DNA of 64,000 nt from Mesobacillus subterraneus (GCF_023715485.1 NZ_JAMBOF010000017.1:28344-92343); one strand, 5' to 3'. Numbered from the stretch's first letter, positions 7,774-17,937 are shown. The notes: a model not told the origin generated them from the sequence alone. Numbers and translations: made by a program.

Positions 7774-9069
7774 TTATGGATATAAACGGTTCAGCAAACG
7801 CGGGAACGGAATGGATTCACGGACATGCTCTACTCCGCTGATCCATGCAACTGTTCTTTCAAGGCCAAGTCCGAAGCCTGAATGTGGAACGGATCCAAAT
7901 TGGCGAAGCTGCAAATACCATTCGTATGATTCAAGCGGCAATCCATGTTCTTCAAGACGCTGCTTGAGCAAGTCATAATCATGGATCCGCTCTGAGCCAC
8001 CAATGATTTCTCCATAGCCTTCCGGCGCAATCAAATCAGCACACAATACAACGTCTTCACGATCCTGTGCAGGCTGCATGTAGAATGGCTTCAAAGAAGT
8101 TGGATAATGTGTGATGAATACTGGCTTTTCATAGCTTTCGGCAATTGCCGTTTCATGAGGCGCCCCAAAATCATCTCCCCATTGGATATCGTCAAAACCC
8201 TTTTCATGAAGGAACTTGATTGCATCATCATAGCTGATTCGCGGGAATGGTGCCTGTACCTGTTCAAGCTTTGAAACATCACGGTTCAAAGTTTTCAGTT
8301 CAAGCTGGCAATTTTTCAATACAGACTGGACAATGAACGATACGTACTCTTCCTGGACCTTTAGGCTGTCTTCATGTTCGTAAAAAGCCATTTCCGGCTC
8401 GATCATCCAGAATTCAATCAAATGACGGCGTGTCTTTGATTTTTCAGCACGGAAAGTAGGCCCAAATGAAAATACTTTTCCAAGTGCCATAGCCGCAGCT
8501 TCCATGTAAAGCTGTCCGCTTTGAGACAGATAAGCATCTTCTTCAAAGTATTTTGTATGGAATAATTCAGTTGTGCCTTCAGGAGCACTTCCAGTCAAAA
8601 TAGGCGGATCAACCTTTGAGAATCCTTGTTCATTAAAAAATTCATATGTCGCCCGGATTATTTCATTACGGATTTTCATGACCGCATGCTGTCGTTTTGA
8701 TCGAAGCCATAAATGGCGATGATCCATAAGGAATTCGGTTCCATGTTCTTTCGGTGTGATAGGATAGTCTGTTGCCTGGTGGATTACTTCGATACCATTT
8801 ACTTGCAATTCATGACCGAGAGGAGATCTTTCATCCTTCGTCACTGTTCCAGTTACATACAAGGAAGACTCTTGTGTAATCGATTTGGCAAGCTGGAATA
8901 CCTCTTCAGCAACCTCACTTTTAACAACAACTCCCTGGATGAAGCCTGTCCCATCGCGAAGCTGAAGGAAAGCTATCTTTCCGCTTGAACGCTTATTTGC
9001 TAGCCAGGCGCCAATTTTCACTTCTTCTCCTGCATATTTATGGACTTCTGCAATTGTAGATTTATTCAC
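7774..9069 (-). CDS. asnS: Asparagine-tRNA ligase
   Basis: 431-residue class IIb aminoacyl-tRNA synthetase charging tRNA-Asn. The N-terminal OB-fold anticodon-binding domain (about 15-110) is followed by the catalytic core with motif 2 ([15 protein letters not shown]) and motif 3 ([12 protein letters not shown]). The length equals B. subtilis AsnS. It starts at GTG with GGAGGG 8 nt upstream. No T-box leader is visible upstream. The aspB-asnS-dnaD order is conserved. Confidence 0.97.
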   Translation of the reverse strand: MNKSTIAEVHKYAGEEVKIGAWLANKRSSGKIAFLQLRDGTGFIQGVVVKSEVAEEVFQLAKSITQESSLYVTGTVTKDERSPLGHELQVNGIEVIHQATDYPITPKEHGTEFLMDHRHLWLRSKRQHAVMKIRNEIIRATYEFFNEQGFSKVDPPILTGSAPEGTTELFHTKYFEEDAYLSQSGQLYMEAAAMALGKVFSFGPTFRAEKSKTRRHLIEFWMIEPEMAFYEHEDSLKVQEEYVSFIVQSVLKNCQLELKTLNRDVSKLEQVQAPFPRISYDDAIKFLHEKGFDDIQWGDDFGAPHETAIAESYEKPVFITHYPTSLKPFYMQPAQDREDVVLCADLIAPEGYGEIIGGSERIHDYDLLKQRLEEHGLPLESYEWYLQLRQFGSVPHSGFGLGLERTVAWISGVEHVRESIPFPRLLNRLYP

Positions 9070-9162
9070 GTATTGTTCCCTCCAAAACTAATCAAAGCTG
9101 GTAATATGTATTGTTTTCATTATACATTTGCATATAGGCTCAGGCAATATACAAACTTGGAG

Positions 9163-9192
9163 AACGGAGAATCACCAATGATTCTCCGCCCA
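9163..9192 (-). terminator. Possible aspB terminator
   Basis: Minus-strand GGAGAATCA / TGATTCTCC hairpin 10-20 bp after the aspB stop. The following T tract is weak (AAGTTTG), so it may be leaky and let transcription continue into asnS. Confidence 0.5.
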
Positions 9193-9198
9193 ATTTAA

Positions 9199-10386
9199 TT
9201 ATGCACGGTTTTTAACGAATTGATGGATCCTGCTGATGGCTTCCTCCAATTGGTCCAGGGAAGTCGCATAAGACAAGCGCATATAATCTGGTGCCCCGAA
9301 CCCGGAGCCAGGGACGACTGCGACATTCGCTTCTGTTAATAAGACCTCTGCAAACTCATCGACGTCCTTGCATCCACTCATACGTGCCGCTTCTATTGCG
9401 TTCGGGAACAGGTAAAATGCTCCCTGTGGCTTTATGCATGTGAAACCCGGAATTTCATTTAACTTGGCATGAATAATTTCAAGTCTTTCTTCAAAAGCCT
9501 TCCTCATTGTTTCTACTGCATCCTGGGATTCAGCGTAAGCAGCAATTGTTGCATATTGTGCCGGTGTTGTAGGATTGGAAGTACTGTGGCTTGCCAGGTC
9601 TGTCATTGCATTGATAATTTTGCTGTTCCCTGCTGCGTAGCCGATTCTCCATCCCGTCATAGAATGGGACTTCGAAACGCCATTGATGATGATTGTATGT
9701 TCTTTCAATTCATCTGATATTTCCGCGATTGATATATGCTGTGTCGTTCCATAAATCAACTTTTCGTAGATTTCATCTGAAATGATCAGTATTCCATGTT
9801 CAAGGCATACTTTTCCAAGCGCTTCTAATTCTTCCCTTGAATAGACCATTCCGGTTGGGTTGCTGGGTGAGTTGATAATAACGGCCCGGGTTTTACTTGT
9901 TATCTTCTCCTCTAGCTGTTCAGGAGTAATTTTAAAATTATTCTGTTCAAGCCCTTCTGCATATACTGGGTTTCCGCCTGCAAGTTTGACTTGCTCTGGA
10001 TAGCTAACCCAATATGGGATAGGAATGATCACTTCATCCCCATCGTTAAGGAGAACCTGGAACAATGTATACAGTCCATGCTTGGCACCGTTGGTAACAA
10101 TGATTTCATTTAGCTTGTATTCAAGCCCCTGGTCACGCCTTAATTTAGCAGCAATCTCTTTCTTTAAATCAGGTAGCCCGCCAGAAGGAGTGTATTTTGT
10201 GAATCCCTCATTCATAGACTTAACTGCAGCATCAATGATGTGCTGAGGTGTATTAGAATCAGGTTCACCTGCCCCAAGGCCGATTACATCTTTTCCCTGA
10301 GCCTTCAATTCTTTTGCTTTTGCGGTGATTGCCAATGTTGATGAAGGAGTGAGCGCTCCCACTCTGCTGGCTAACTGGATCTCCAT
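9199..10386 (-). CDS. aspB: Aspartate aminotransferase
   Basis: 395-residue class I PLP-dependent aminotransferase interconverting aspartate and oxaloacetate. NSPSNPTG at 172-179, the DEIY motif at 204-207 and the PLP lysine Lys239 in SKSHSMTGWRIGY are all present. Start ATG with AGGAGGG 8 nt upstream. It sits between ypmB and asnS as in B. subtilis, where the ypmAB-aspB-asnS genes are neighbours. Confidence 0.95.
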   Translation of the reverse strand: MEIQLASRVGALTPSSTLAITAKAKELKAQGKDVIGLGAGEPDSNTPQHIIDAAVKSMNEGFTKYTPSGGLPDLKKEIAAKLRRDQGLEYKLNEIIVTNGAKHGLYTLFQVLLNDGDEVIIPIPYWVSYPEQVKLAGGNPVYAEGLEQNNFKITPEQLEEKITSKTRAVIINSPSNPTGMVYSREELEALGKVCLEHGILIISDEIYEKLIYGTTQHISIAEISDELKEHTIIINGVSKSHSMTGWRIGYAAGNSKIINAMTDLASHSTSNPTTPAQYATIAAYAESQDAVETMRKAFEERLEIIHAKLNEIPGFTCIKPQGAFYLFPNAIEAARMSGCKDVDEFAEVLLTEANVAVVPGSGFGAPDYMRLSYATSLDQLEEAISRIHQFVKNRA

Positions 10387-10407
10387 CCCTTTCCCTCCTG
10401 CTTGTAT

Positions 10408-10893
10408 TTATAAGTTATCAATTGCCCTCAATTTTTCACCTGTATCGAAATCGACGAAATAATAATTAATCGTATTACTGTTGTTCCTATAGTAGATTTC
10501 CCAAGCCGGCCTGTCCGTCTTTTGAATTCTTGCCATGCCGAGTCGAACTTCGATGATTTCTTGTGGGTTCTTTTCTTCATATAGTTTATTTAATGCTTCT
10601 TTTTTCGTGATTCCGTTTTTGGCATTTCTTGTTTCAACTTCATTATTTTTTTCATTCACCCATACATAAACATCTTCCTGCCTGGCATTTTTACCAGTCA
10701 TTACATAGTAGGTTTCTTCGCCGCTGTATAAGCTGAAATCACTGAAATCAGTCAGGTTTGTTTCATCTGAAGCAATTTTCACAGCCTTTTCTTCTGCCGC
10801 CCTGACTGGTTCAACCGCATTTAAATATACATTAACCAGAATACCCGTTATGATGGCGATAAAAAGAATGCTGAATAAAATCCACTTTTTCAC
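10408..10893 (-). CDS. ypmB: Membrane-anchored PepSY-like protein YpmB
   Basis: 161 residues, the same length as B. subtilis YpmB. One N-terminal membrane helix (about residues 4-24) anchors an extracellular domain of PepSY-type composition (ITKKEALNKLYEEKNP, YYFVDFDTGEKL). Function unknown. I chose GTG 10893 because AAGAAGGGG lies 5 nt upstream and the N-terminus KKWILFSILF matches the family; a longer in-frame extension upstream has no ribosome binding site. Confidence 0.85.
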   Translation of the reverse strand: MKKWILFSILFIAIITGILVNVYLNAVEPVRAAEEKAVKIASDETNLTDFSDFSLYSGEETYYVMTGKNARQEDVYVWVNEKNNEVETRNAKNGITKKEALNKLYEEKNPQEIIEVRLGMARIQKTDRPAWEIYYRNNSNTINYYFVDFDTGEKLRAIDNL

Positions 10894-11016
10894 ATTTACC
10901 CCTTCTTTTATGTATGCTCTTTTGTCTCCTAGACTTAATGCCATTTGTTCTGTGAATAAAAGAGCATAAAAATAAAGATTTTTTGTCTTCCTTTTAGTTG
11001 CTCCATTCAATGTTAT

Positions 11017-11187
11017 TTATGTGCGATAAATTGTAAAAACCGCTTTTTCATTATCTTCCTGGTCCAATGCGAGACCAAACATAAGATCGTCATGCTTTAA
11101 TGTCCTGTTAAGGGCATCCACAATTTTATATAAATCAGGACTTTGCTGAATTTTTACTGTCGTTAAAACTTCAATTTTACTTTCCAT
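11017..11187 (-). CDS. ypmA: YpmA family small protein
   Basis: A 56-residue conserved Bacillales protein, too short for many gene finders. It reads MESKIEVLTTVKIQQ and later LMFGLALDQEDN, ending FTIYRT, which matches B. subtilis YpmA in sequence and length. RBS AGGAGG 8 nt before the ATG. It precedes ypmB by 123 bp on the same strand. Function unknown. Confidence 0.85.
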   Translation of the reverse strand: MESKIEVLTTVKIQQSPDLYKIVDALNRTLKHDDLMFGLALDQEDNEKAVFTIYRT

Positions 11188-11344
11188 TTGTATACCTCCT
11201 CTTACCCAACAATTTTTGTCATTTATATATCAGCCATTCGACGGCCACACTAGAATTAATACAACTCATTATATCAGGAGATCAGCCTCACTGGTAAGAG
11301 TTTAACTGACCACAATAAAACATTTCTGTCCACACACATAAATG

Positions 11345-11370
11345 GCTGCGCATCAAGTGCGCAGTTTTTA
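11345..11370 (+). terminator. Orphan terminator-like hairpin
   Basis: Perfect 7-bp stem CTGCGCA/TGCGCAG, 5-nt loop, followed by GTTTTTATT on the plus strand. No plus-strand gene precedes it. Confidence 0.5.
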
Positions 11371-11372
11371 TT

Positions 11373-11400
11373 AGGCTCTTTTCGTACACTTTGCTGCTTT
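11373..11400 (+). repeat. Repeat family 2, copy
   Basis: GGCTCTTTTCGTACACTTTG followed by CTGCTTT. Similarity to the other copies is clearest over the first 25 bp. Confidence 0.6.
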
Positions 11401-11603
11401 CAATGCCAAAAGAAAAATCGGCAAGTGGATTTTTACGAGTTCATTCTCTGTTCAGAAATCTCCAAGAAAAGAGCTTTGCAGCAAAAAGGAATGTGGGATG
11501 TAAACTTGGTTCGAAACACAACAATCGCCTTTTATTATAATATGTTCGATACCTTGATCCTTCACATCTTGAGATTAAAAATCACAATCTGCCCAAAGAA
11601 ATT

Positions 11604-12434
11604 TTAATCCTTACTCAATATTGTAATCACGTCATAATTCGAATCGGTAAGCTTTATTGTAACAGTACCATGCTGTTTTGTGAAATAAACATCAATCCAC
11701 GCTTCATGCAGCATTTCAACTAAATCAGGATCAGGCTTAATTGAATTCGATTTAAAAATGATTGCTAATTGAGGATCAAGGTGTTCGATTAAAAGGTCGG
11801 AAAAAGAACCCTTTGCTGCATATTGTGGCAGCTTGACGATGTTTACATTTTTTAGTGATTTACCCAGAAAGACCTGCTCAGACTGATGGCTAGCCGAACT
11901 GACGTATAAAATTTGATGATGAAAAAACTGAAAAGAAATATCAGTCCCCTCATTTTCATCTCTTCCATCATATACGACCTCGGCAGTTAACCCTGGCATC
12001 AGCTTTTGAAGAACCCCTTGCTCCCATAAAACCACTTTGACATCAGCCGGAATGACATTCTCTGCCAGAGTATGATTAGCATAAGCTCCTGTGACAATCT
12101 GGTTTACTTTATATTTTTTAATCAGTTTCTCCAGATTTGCTTTGCCCTCATCTGACGTCAAAATTACAGCAGAGATTGTCTTGACATGAAATAGGTTCAG
12201 CAAGCGTTCAAGCTCCTTAACCGTTCCCTTGCCCCCGGTATTAACGAGGATATTCTCACCGTTGGCATGCTGAATGAGAGCCGCCTCTCCGTTAGTTAAT
12301 GAAAAAAACGTAAAAGCCAGCTCATTTCGCTTCAGATTCACGTCCACTCCCTCAACCTCTACGGGAGCAGATGGAGACTCAAACGGTATATAATACCAAT
12401 TCATAAATGCAAGGACAGCAAGTATCAGCTTCAT
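11604..12434 (-). CDS. Secreted ComEC-type metallo-beta-lactamase-fold protein, metal site degenerate
   Basis: 276 residues with a hydrophobic N-terminal signal-like segment (MKLILAVLAFMNWYYIPF). The body follows the MBL-fold domain of ComEC/Rec2: a dyad FFSLTNGEAALIQHANGEN corresponding to the usual FLDVGQGDAxLI, then ILVNTGGKGTVKELERLL. Where active members carry the HxHxDH zinc motif, this protein reads LTSDEGKAN, so the metal ligands are gone and hydrolase activity is unlikely. I start at ATG 12434, 6 nt after GGAGGA; the upstream GTG overlaps that spacing. Function unknown; not present at this locus in B. subtilis. Flanked on both sides by repeat-family-2 copies. Confidence 0.65.
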   Translation of the reverse strand: MKLILAVLAFMNWYYIPFESPSAPVEVEGVDVNLKRNELAFTFFSLTNGEAALIQHANGENILVNTGGKGTVKELERLLNLFHVKTISAVILTSDEGKANLEKLIKKYKVNQIVTGAYANHTLAENVIPADVKVVLWEQGVLQKLMPGLTAEVVYDGRDENEGTDISFQFFHHQILYVSSASHQSEQVFLGKSLKNVNIVKLPQYAAKGSFSDLLIEHLDPQLAIIFKSNSIKPDPDLVEMLHEAWIDVYFTKQHGTVTIKLTDSNYDVITILSKD

Positions 12435-12490
12435 GTACACTCCTCCAATTACTTCTAGCTATAGAGTGTGTCATTTATCTAAAAATATCA

Positions 12491-12515
12491 TAGCTCTTGC
12501 CATAAACTTTGTTGC
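12491..12515 (+). repeat. Repeat family 2, copy
   Basis: AGCTCTTGCCATAAACTTTG followed by TTGCAATC, aligning with GGCTCTTTTCGTAAACTTTG. Lies in the 160-bp gap between dinG and the MBL-fold gene. Confidence 0.55.
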
Positions 12516-12597
12516 AATCGCATTTTTTTGCTCAGTTGCCTGGATAAAACCAACAGAAATGATGGAACATATCATTTACCCGCACCACCCCTGCCTT

Positions 12598-15399
12598 TTA
12601 AAGCCAATCATGAATCAACTCTACTATTTCATTGATTGATTGCTTTTTAACGGCAACGTCTGGTATCGAACTTAGAAATGACTTACCGTAAGTCGTTGTT
12701 AGCAGCCTTCGGTCAAAAATGAAGATCATCCCTCTATCAGATGATGTCCTGATCAATCTCCCGAACCCTTGTTTAAATCTCAGGATTGCTTCAGGCAATG
12801 ATAATTCTGTAAAAGGATTGCCTCCATTTTCTTGGATCAGGGCACATTTTGCCGCTGTCAGCGGTTCATCAGGCGGAGAGAATGGCAGCCTGACGATTAT
12901 CAGGCATGATAGGTCTTCCCCAGGAATATCGACACCCTCCCAGAAGCTGCTTGTGCCGAACAATATCGCCTTATCAAAACGCTTGAAGTTTCTTGTCAGC
13001 CTTGTTCTGCTTCCTGCCGTAATCCCCTGGGCAATCAGTACAAACTCCTCAAGCAGCCCGCTCTCCTTTATTAATTCATACGCCTTCCTAAGCATTTCAT
13101 GGGAAGTGAACAAAATTAGCATTCGTCCTCTTGTCGCTTCGGCAATCGAGATGATATGCTCTGTGATTGCCGCAACATACTCATCATTGGAGACTGACTT
13201 AATTTCAGGCAAATCATCAGGGACAATTAGCTGGACCTGGGTTTCATAAGAGAATGGCGAAGGAATCTGCCTTTCAGCCATGGGTGCTGCCAGCCCCAGT
13301 TCCTTCTTGATGAACTCAAAGGAGTTATTAACAGACAACGTCGCTGATGTTATTGCGACACTTCTTTTTTTATTAAAGAATTGGTCTGCCAAATAATCCG
13401 CAACATGAACCGGGCGTGCAAAGATCGTTGTTGAATTTTGCATCGCCCGGATATCCGCCTCTATCCATCTGACATAGCTGCTGCCATCATCAATGAAAAG
13501 TGCTTTAGTTGTGCTGCGAATGCTTTCCAAATCCGACATTACCTGCACAACTTCTTCTAGCATGGCTTGCTGTTCACGGGTAAAGATTTTTGCGTTATCG
13601 GCCGCCTCTTTTAAACGCTGGCTGAGAGCTTGTTCTAAATCCTTTACGAGAAAATAGAATCTTTCTGCAGTCGCTTGTAAAGCAGCCAAAATCCGGTTGT
13701 TTTTATCAGGCGCAAGGCTTATATGAATTTTACTTCCTGCTGGTTTAACCTTCTTTGCCTTTCTGGCGTACATTCCTGCAAGTTTGAACAATTCATCTGT
13801 TTCATAAACAAGGTCTGTGATCAATTGATTAATTTCAAAGGAATGCAGCCTGTTAGCAGCCTCGGTGCTGCCTGATCTGCTAAGCATTTTTTCCAGCTTG
13901 TAAAACAGCTGTGTTTGATCAAATTGGCCGAGCTGATTCAGTAAAAGCCTGACAGACATAAAATCAAGCGATTTCCCAAAATATTTTCCTGCTGCTTTTT
14001 CGAATTGATGTCCTTCATCCAGCACAGCATATTCATATTCTGGCAAGGATCCGCCGCCTGATACAAGGTCAGCCAACAGCATGGAATGGTTCGTAATCAG
14101 CAGGTCAGCATTCTTCGCATTATCGATAGTCCTTTTGTAAAAATCATGTTCTTCCCAATGTTTTGTCCGCAGGAACATCGCACGTTCATTCCTGATTTTA
14201 TTCCAGAACAGCAAACCTCCGCTTGAAAGGTTTAGCTCATCAACATCACCGGTTTCAGTTTCGGTGAGCCAGACGAGTATTTGCATCTTCGTTAGGGCAG
14301 TATCATAGTTTTCCTCAATCTCCCTAAGGGATTGCTCAAATCTGGCCATGCTGATATAGTGGCTTCTTCCTTTAATCAAGGCAACATTTATACCTGATTC
14401 GAACATGTCTGCCAGCTTGGGAACATCATTCGTTAAGAGCTGCTCCTGAAGCTGGGTTGTGTATGTACTGATAATAATGGGTTTATTGTTGTTCAGAGAA
14501 AAGATCGCAGCCGGTATCAAATATCCGAGCGACTTTCCAACTCCAGTCCCGGCCTCTATTAACGCGTGGCCATCACTGGTAAACGCCTCATGGACAAGGT
14601 TCATCATCTCATATTGGCCTTGTCTCGATTCAAAGTCCTTGAATGCTTTTTGCAGCAAGGACTTTTTTTCCTCGTCAGATTGAGGATATTTAATGAAACA
14701 CTTTTCGGTTTTGGTTTTGGTTTTTGTTTTCTTTTTCAATGCAATGCCGCGAAAGACTTCGATAGCATTTGGCAATACTTCAATTCTACTCTCTTTATCG
14801 TTTAATGCTTCATCAAAAATTAAGTGCAAATCACTTTTTAGCCCCTCTGACAGTTTTGCCAGCTCTTTTAAGGTGACATGCGGCAGGGAATTCATAGCAT
14901 CCAGCATGATCAATAGCAATTCTGCCGTCACGTAAGCATCACTGTCTGCCTGATGGGGGCGATCGTGCCGGAGATTCTCTCTTGCAGCCAGATCCGTCAG
15001 CTTAAAGCTGTCAGCGGTTGGATATAGGATTCTTGCCAATTCTACGGTATCAAGAACCGGACCATAAAATCCTTCACACCCTGCTGATAACAATTCTTCC
15101 TGTAAAAAGGATAGGTCAAATAATACGTTATGAGCCACAAAATAAGCGTCTTGGAGCATATCAGAAATTTGCGGGGCGATTTCTGCAAATAAAGGAGCAT
15201 CCCTTACCATCGAGTCCGAAATGCCTGTCAGCTCCTCAATAAAGACAGGAATCTCCTGCAATGGATTGACCAGCGATGCAAATTGGCCCGTTATCTTACC
15301 GTTCTCTATAATGACTGCCCCGAATTGAATGATCCGGTCTCCTTTTTTAGGGGAGTTGCCCGTCGTTTCTAAATCTATTACAACAAATTTTTGGCTCAT
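12598..15399 (-). CDS. dinG: DinG family helicase with N-terminal DEDDh exonuclease
   Basis: 933-residue fusion. Residues 1-170 are a DnaQ-type 3'-5' exonuclease (Asp9-x-Glu11 in VIDLETTG, later HNVLFDLSFL and HQADSDAYV). A Lys/Thr repeat linker near residue 230 leads to an XPD-like superfamily 2 helicase with Walker A EAGTGVGKS and a DEGH Walker B. The four-cysteine Fe-S cluster of XPD/E. coli DinG is not apparent, as in Gram-positive DinG homologues where the protein acts mainly as an exonuclease. Role: repair or replication restart. ATG preceded by AATAAGG. Confidence 0.93.
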   Translation of the reverse strand: MSQKFVVIDLETTGNSPKKGDRIIQFGAVIIENGKITGQFASLVNPLQEIPVFIEELTGISDSMVRDAPLFAEIAPQISDMLQDAYFVAHNVLFDLSFLQEELLSAGCEGFYGPVLDTVELARILYPTADSFKLTDLAARENLRHDRPHQADSDAYVTAELLLIMLDAMNSLPHVTLKELAKLSEGLKSDLHLIFDEALNDKESRIEVLPNAIEVFRGIALKKKTKTKTKTEKCFIKYPQSDEEKKSLLQKAFKDFESRQGQYEMMNLVHEAFTSDGHALIEAGTGVGKSLGYLIPAAIFSLNNNKPIIISTYTTQLQEQLLTNDVPKLADMFESGINVALIKGRSHYISMARFEQSLREIEENYDTALTKMQILVWLTETETGDVDELNLSSGGLLFWNKIRNERAMFLRTKHWEEHDFYKRTIDNAKNADLLITNHSMLLADLVSGGGSLPEYEYAVLDEGHQFEKAAGKYFGKSLDFMSVRLLLNQLGQFDQTQLFYKLEKMLSRSGSTEAANRLHSFEINQLITDLVYETDELFKLAGMYARKAKKVKPAGSKIHISLAPDKNNRILAALQATAERFYFLVKDLEQALSQRLKEAADNAKIFTREQQAMLEEVVQVMSDLESIRSTTKALFIDDGSSYVRWIEADIRAMQNSTTIFARPVHVADYLADQFFNKKRSVAITSATLSVNNSFEFIKKELGLAAPMAERQIPSPFSYETQVQLIVPDDLPEIKSVSNDEYVAAITEHIISIAEATRGRMLILFTSHEMLRKAYELIKESGLLEEFVLIAQGITAGSRTRLTRNFKRFDKAILFGTSSFWEGVDIPGEDLSCLIIVRLPFSPPDEPLTAAKCALIQENGGNPFTELSLPEAILRFKQGFGRLIRTSSDRGMIFIFDRRLLTTTYGKSFLSSIPDVAVKKQSINEIVELIHDWL

Positions 15400-15637
15400 C
15401 CTTATTACACCTCTAACATTCAGTCAAACAAAACCGTACCACAAAATTCCTGAAAGAGAAAGCCGAATCCTGTCCGATCAATAGCGGATGCATGCGTTCC
15501 GCATGATTATTCTTAAAGAATGGTTTCTTATCTCATTGATGCTATTACCGCTTTTGCATTTGGGATTGAGCTTTTGTTCAAGTTGTTACTATCTTTATTG
15601 TTGCTATAAACCCCATATATTTAATCTAGCGTGTAAT

Positions 15638-15665
15638 ACACAAAGTTTAAGAAAAGAGCTTTTAA
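15638..15665 (-). repeat. Repeat family 2, copy
   Basis: On the minus strand, AAAAGCTCTTTTCTTAAACT followed by TTGTGT. Confidence 0.55.
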
Positions 15666-15687
15666 AACATCCGCAATGGATATGTAT

Positions 15688-15717
15688 TAAAAAACTCCCG
15701 ATGATTCGGGAGTTTTA
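15688..15717 (-). terminator. panD terminator (end of pan operon)
   Basis: Minus-strand AAACTCCCGA / TCGGGAGTTT stem with T run, 16 bp after panD. Confidence 0.9.
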
Positions 15718-15733
15718 AGAATTCAAAATCGGA

Positions 15734-16120
15734 TCATTGAAAGACAGTTCTCTCAGGTTCAGCATGGAGCATTTCAACGATTTTATTATTTTCGTCCATC
15801 AAAGCTACCTTAGGCTGGTGAACAGCGACTTTCTCTTCTGCTACTAAAGCATAGGAGATAATAATGACGACATCCCCCTCATGAACAAGGCGTGCCGCAG
15901 CTCCGTTCAGACAGACAATCCCGCTCCCTCTTTGGCCCGGGATGATATAGGTCTCAAAGCGAGCGCCATTGTTATTATTAACAATTTGGACTTTTTCATT
16001 AGCAACCATACCAACAGCGTCAAGAATATCGCTGTCAATTGTGATGCTGCCTACATAATTCAAATTTGCTTCTGTTACTCTTGCGCGATGTATTTTAGCA
16101 TTCATCATGGTGCGGAACAT
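15734..16120 (-). CDS. panD: Aspartate 1-decarboxylase
   Basis: 128-residue pyruvoyl enzyme making beta-alanine from aspartate for pantothenate. The self-processing site Gly24-Ser25 lies in [10 protein letters not shown], generating the pyruvoyl group. [12 protein letters not shown] and [14 protein letters not shown] are conserved. Last gene of panB-panC-panD, 18 bp after panC. Confidence 0.97.
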   Translation of the reverse strand: MFRTMMNAKIHRARVTEANLNYVGSITIDSDILDAVGMVANEKVQIVNNNNGARFETYIIPGQRGSGIVCLNGAAARLVHEGDVVIIISYALVAEEKVAVHQPKVALMDENNKIVEMLHAEPERTVFQ

Positions 16121-16138
16121 GGAATGGTTTCCCCCTAA

Positions 16139-16993
16139 TTAATTTTTCTCTACATCTAAAATGATATTGTCAATCAGCCTTGCTTTCGAAAATCTAACAG
16201 CAAGTGCGATAATGATTTTTCCTGCTAATGTTTCTAGTTCTTTCAGGCCTGGGTAAGAATAAATTTCTATATAATCAACTTCTGCGTTGCAATGATTGTT
16301 AATATGCGTATTGACCAGTTCAATGACCTGTTTTGGGTCACGTTCACCTTTCTCGATTTCAGCCTTTGCTAGTTGAAGACTCTTGTGTAGTTCCGGAGCC
16401 TGTGTCCGTTCCTCATCATTCAGGTAAACATTACGTGAACTTTTGGCGAGTCCATCCTCTTCCCGGATCGTCTCGACTGGAATTAATTGAATCGGAAAAT
16501 TAAAATCCTTGATCAATCCGTCGACTACTGCAACCTGCTGAGCGTCTTTCAAACCAAAATAAGCGCGGTTTGCCTGAATGATATTGAATAATTTAACCAG
16601 GACAGTGGCCACACCATCGAAGTGTCCGGGCCTTGACTTGCCGCAAAGCACATTTGTCCGCTCCACAACTGAGACTGTTATGGAAGCAGTACCTGGGTAC
16701 ATCTCTTCGGGCGATGGATAGAAAATAAAATCGACACCGTGAGCCTCTGCTATTTTATGGTCCCTCTCGAAATCCCGCGGATATGCGTCAAGGTCCTCTG
16801 TCGGGCCAAACTGGAGGGGATTCACGAATATGCTTAGCACAACCACGTCATTTTCGTGGCGCGCCTTTTTCATCAAAGTCATATGCCCTTCATGCAGGAA
16901 CCCCATTGTTGGTACATAACCGATGGTCGTCCCATCTGCTTTAAGTCTCAACATTTGTTCCTGCATTTCGGCTATGGTCGTAATGATTTTCAT
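16139..16993 (-). CDS. panC: Pantothenate synthetase
   Basis: 284-residue ATP-dependent ligase joining pantoate and beta-alanine. [13 protein letters not shown] near residue 26-38 is the HIGH-like nucleotide-binding motif; [17 protein letters not shown] and the KMSKS-like KSSRNVYL follow. Its ATG overlaps the panB stop (ATGA), indicating coupled translation. Cytosolic. Confidence 0.97.
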   Translation of the reverse strand: MKIITTIAEMQEQMLRLKADGTTIGYVPTMGFLHEGHMTLMKKARHENDVVVLSIFVNPLQFGPTEDLDAYPRDFERDHKIAEAHGVDFIFYPSPEEMYPGTASITVSVVERTNVLCGKSRPGHFDGVATVLVKLFNIIQANRAYFGLKDAQQVAVVDGLIKDFNFPIQLIPVETIREEDGLAKSSRNVYLNDEERTQAPELHKSLQLAKAEIEKGERDPKQVIELVNTHINNHCNAEVDYIEIYSYPGLKELETLAGKIIIALAVRFSKARLIDNIILDVEKN

Positions 16994-17826
16994 TCTCTTC
17001 CTCCATACAGTGCCTGTAATTCCTCTTCCTTCATTGTAAAACTATGTTTATCTTCCGGGAACGCGCGAAGCCTGACTTCGGCAACATACGAGTTCAAACC
17101 TGAAGCAATTTGTTCATTTACATTAGTATATTGCTTTACGAATTTCGGGACACGGTCAACGCCATAGGTAATGATGTCATGGTATACAAGCACTTGGCCA
17201 TCAACATTCAATCCAGCTCCGATGCCGATTGTCGGAATTGTCAAGTTTTCCGAGACTTGTTGGGCAAGCTGTTTAGGGACGCATTCAAGGACCACTGCAA
17301 AGGCGCCTGCAGCTTCGCATTTTTTCGCGTCTTCAATTAATTTCCTGGCGGCATCCGCACTCTTGCCCTGTACTTTGTATCCGCCAAGGACACCGACTGA
17401 TTGCGGTGTCAATCCCAAATGCGCCATTACAGGCACTCCCGCTCTCGTCAATGCTTTAATATGGTCAATGACTTCATCGCCGCCTTCGACCTTTACAGCA
17501 TTTGCACCTGTTTCCTGAAGGATTCTAGCACCGTTTATAAGCGTGTCTTTTATTGATAGATGATAACTCATGAAAGGCATATCGACAACAATGAAAGTAT
17601 TGCCAGCCCCGCGCCTAACCGCTTTTGAATGATGGATCATGTCCTCCATCGTGACCGGAATCGTCGAGTCATATCCAAGCACCACCATGCCAAGTGAATC
17701 ACCGACCAGAATCAAGTCAGATTCGGCCTGCTCCGCATGTTTTGCAGATGGATAATCGTAGGCTGTCACCATGACAATTTTGCTGCCAGTCTGCTTCATC
17801 TTTAAGAAATCAGTTGTTTGTTTCAT
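16990..17826 (-). CDS. panB: 3-methyl-2-oxobutanoate hydroxymethyltransferase
   Basis: 278-residue TIM-barrel enzyme transferring a hydroxymethyl group from methylene-THF to ketoisovalerate, the first pantothenate step. Metal-binding Asp in LVGDSLGM, plus AVKVEGG and [10 protein letters not shown] are conserved. Start is ATG 17826 after AGGAGGAG; an in-frame extension of 23 codons upstream runs through the leader terminator and is rejected. First gene of panBCD, preceded by a promoter, a pan-type RNA hairpin and a terminator, so premature termination is the likely control. Confidence 0.96.
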   Translation of the reverse strand: MKQTTDFLKMKQTGSKIVMVTAYDYPSAKHAEQAESDLILVGDSLGMVVLGYDSTIPVTMEDMIHHSKAVRRGAGNTFIVVDMPFMSYHLSIKDTLINGARILQETGANAVKVEGGDEVIDHIKALTRAGVPVMAHLGLTPQSVGVLGGYKVQGKSADAARKLIEDAKKCEAAGAFAVVLECVPKQLAQQVSENLTIPTIGIGAGLNVDGQVLVYHDIITYGVDRVPKFVKQYTNVNEQIASGLNSYVAEVRLRAFPEDKHSFTMKEEELQALYGGRE

Positions 17827-17882
17827 ACATTCTCCTCCTTTTTTTAAGAGGCGATAAAACAATCCATCAATGCCAGACACTA

Positions 17883-17915
17883 AAAAAGGGCCCATCTATG
17901 TCAGAAGGACCCTTT
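17883..17915 (-). terminator. Leader terminator upstream of panB
   Basis: Minus-strand AAGGGTCC / GGGCCCTT stem with a 13-nt loop and six T, 57 bp before the panB ATG and inside the transcript that starts at the promoter at 18030-18058. Its place suggests attenuation of panBCD rather than simple termination of birA. Confidence 0.75.
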
Positions 17916-17937
17916 GAAGCCTGTACTTGTTTCATCC

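Larger units (their letters stand above)
11188..11603. other. 416-bp intergenic region with hairpin and repeat
   Basis: Between the MBL-fold gene and ypmA. It holds a plus-strand hairpin CTGCGCA-TCAAG-TGCGCAG plus T run at 11345-11370 with no gene upstream to terminate, then a copy of repeat family 2 starting at 11373 (GGCTCTTTTCGTACACTTTG) and AT-rich sequence. A 60-codon open frame at 11425-11607 lies in the repeat, lacks a ribosome binding site and is not called. Confidence 0.6.
15400..15733. other. 334-bp intergenic region between panD and dinG
   Basis: Contains the panD terminator, a repeat-family-2 copy (15638-15665), and a small hairpin GCGGA-TGCATGCGT-TCCGC near 15484. AT-rich otherwise. 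I see no gene. Confidence 0.6.

Noticed and set aside
16990..17895. Longer panB frame starting 23 codons upstream
   Set aside because: The extension reads through the leader terminator and lacks an RBS; the ATG at 17826 has a strong AGGAGG and matches family N-termini.
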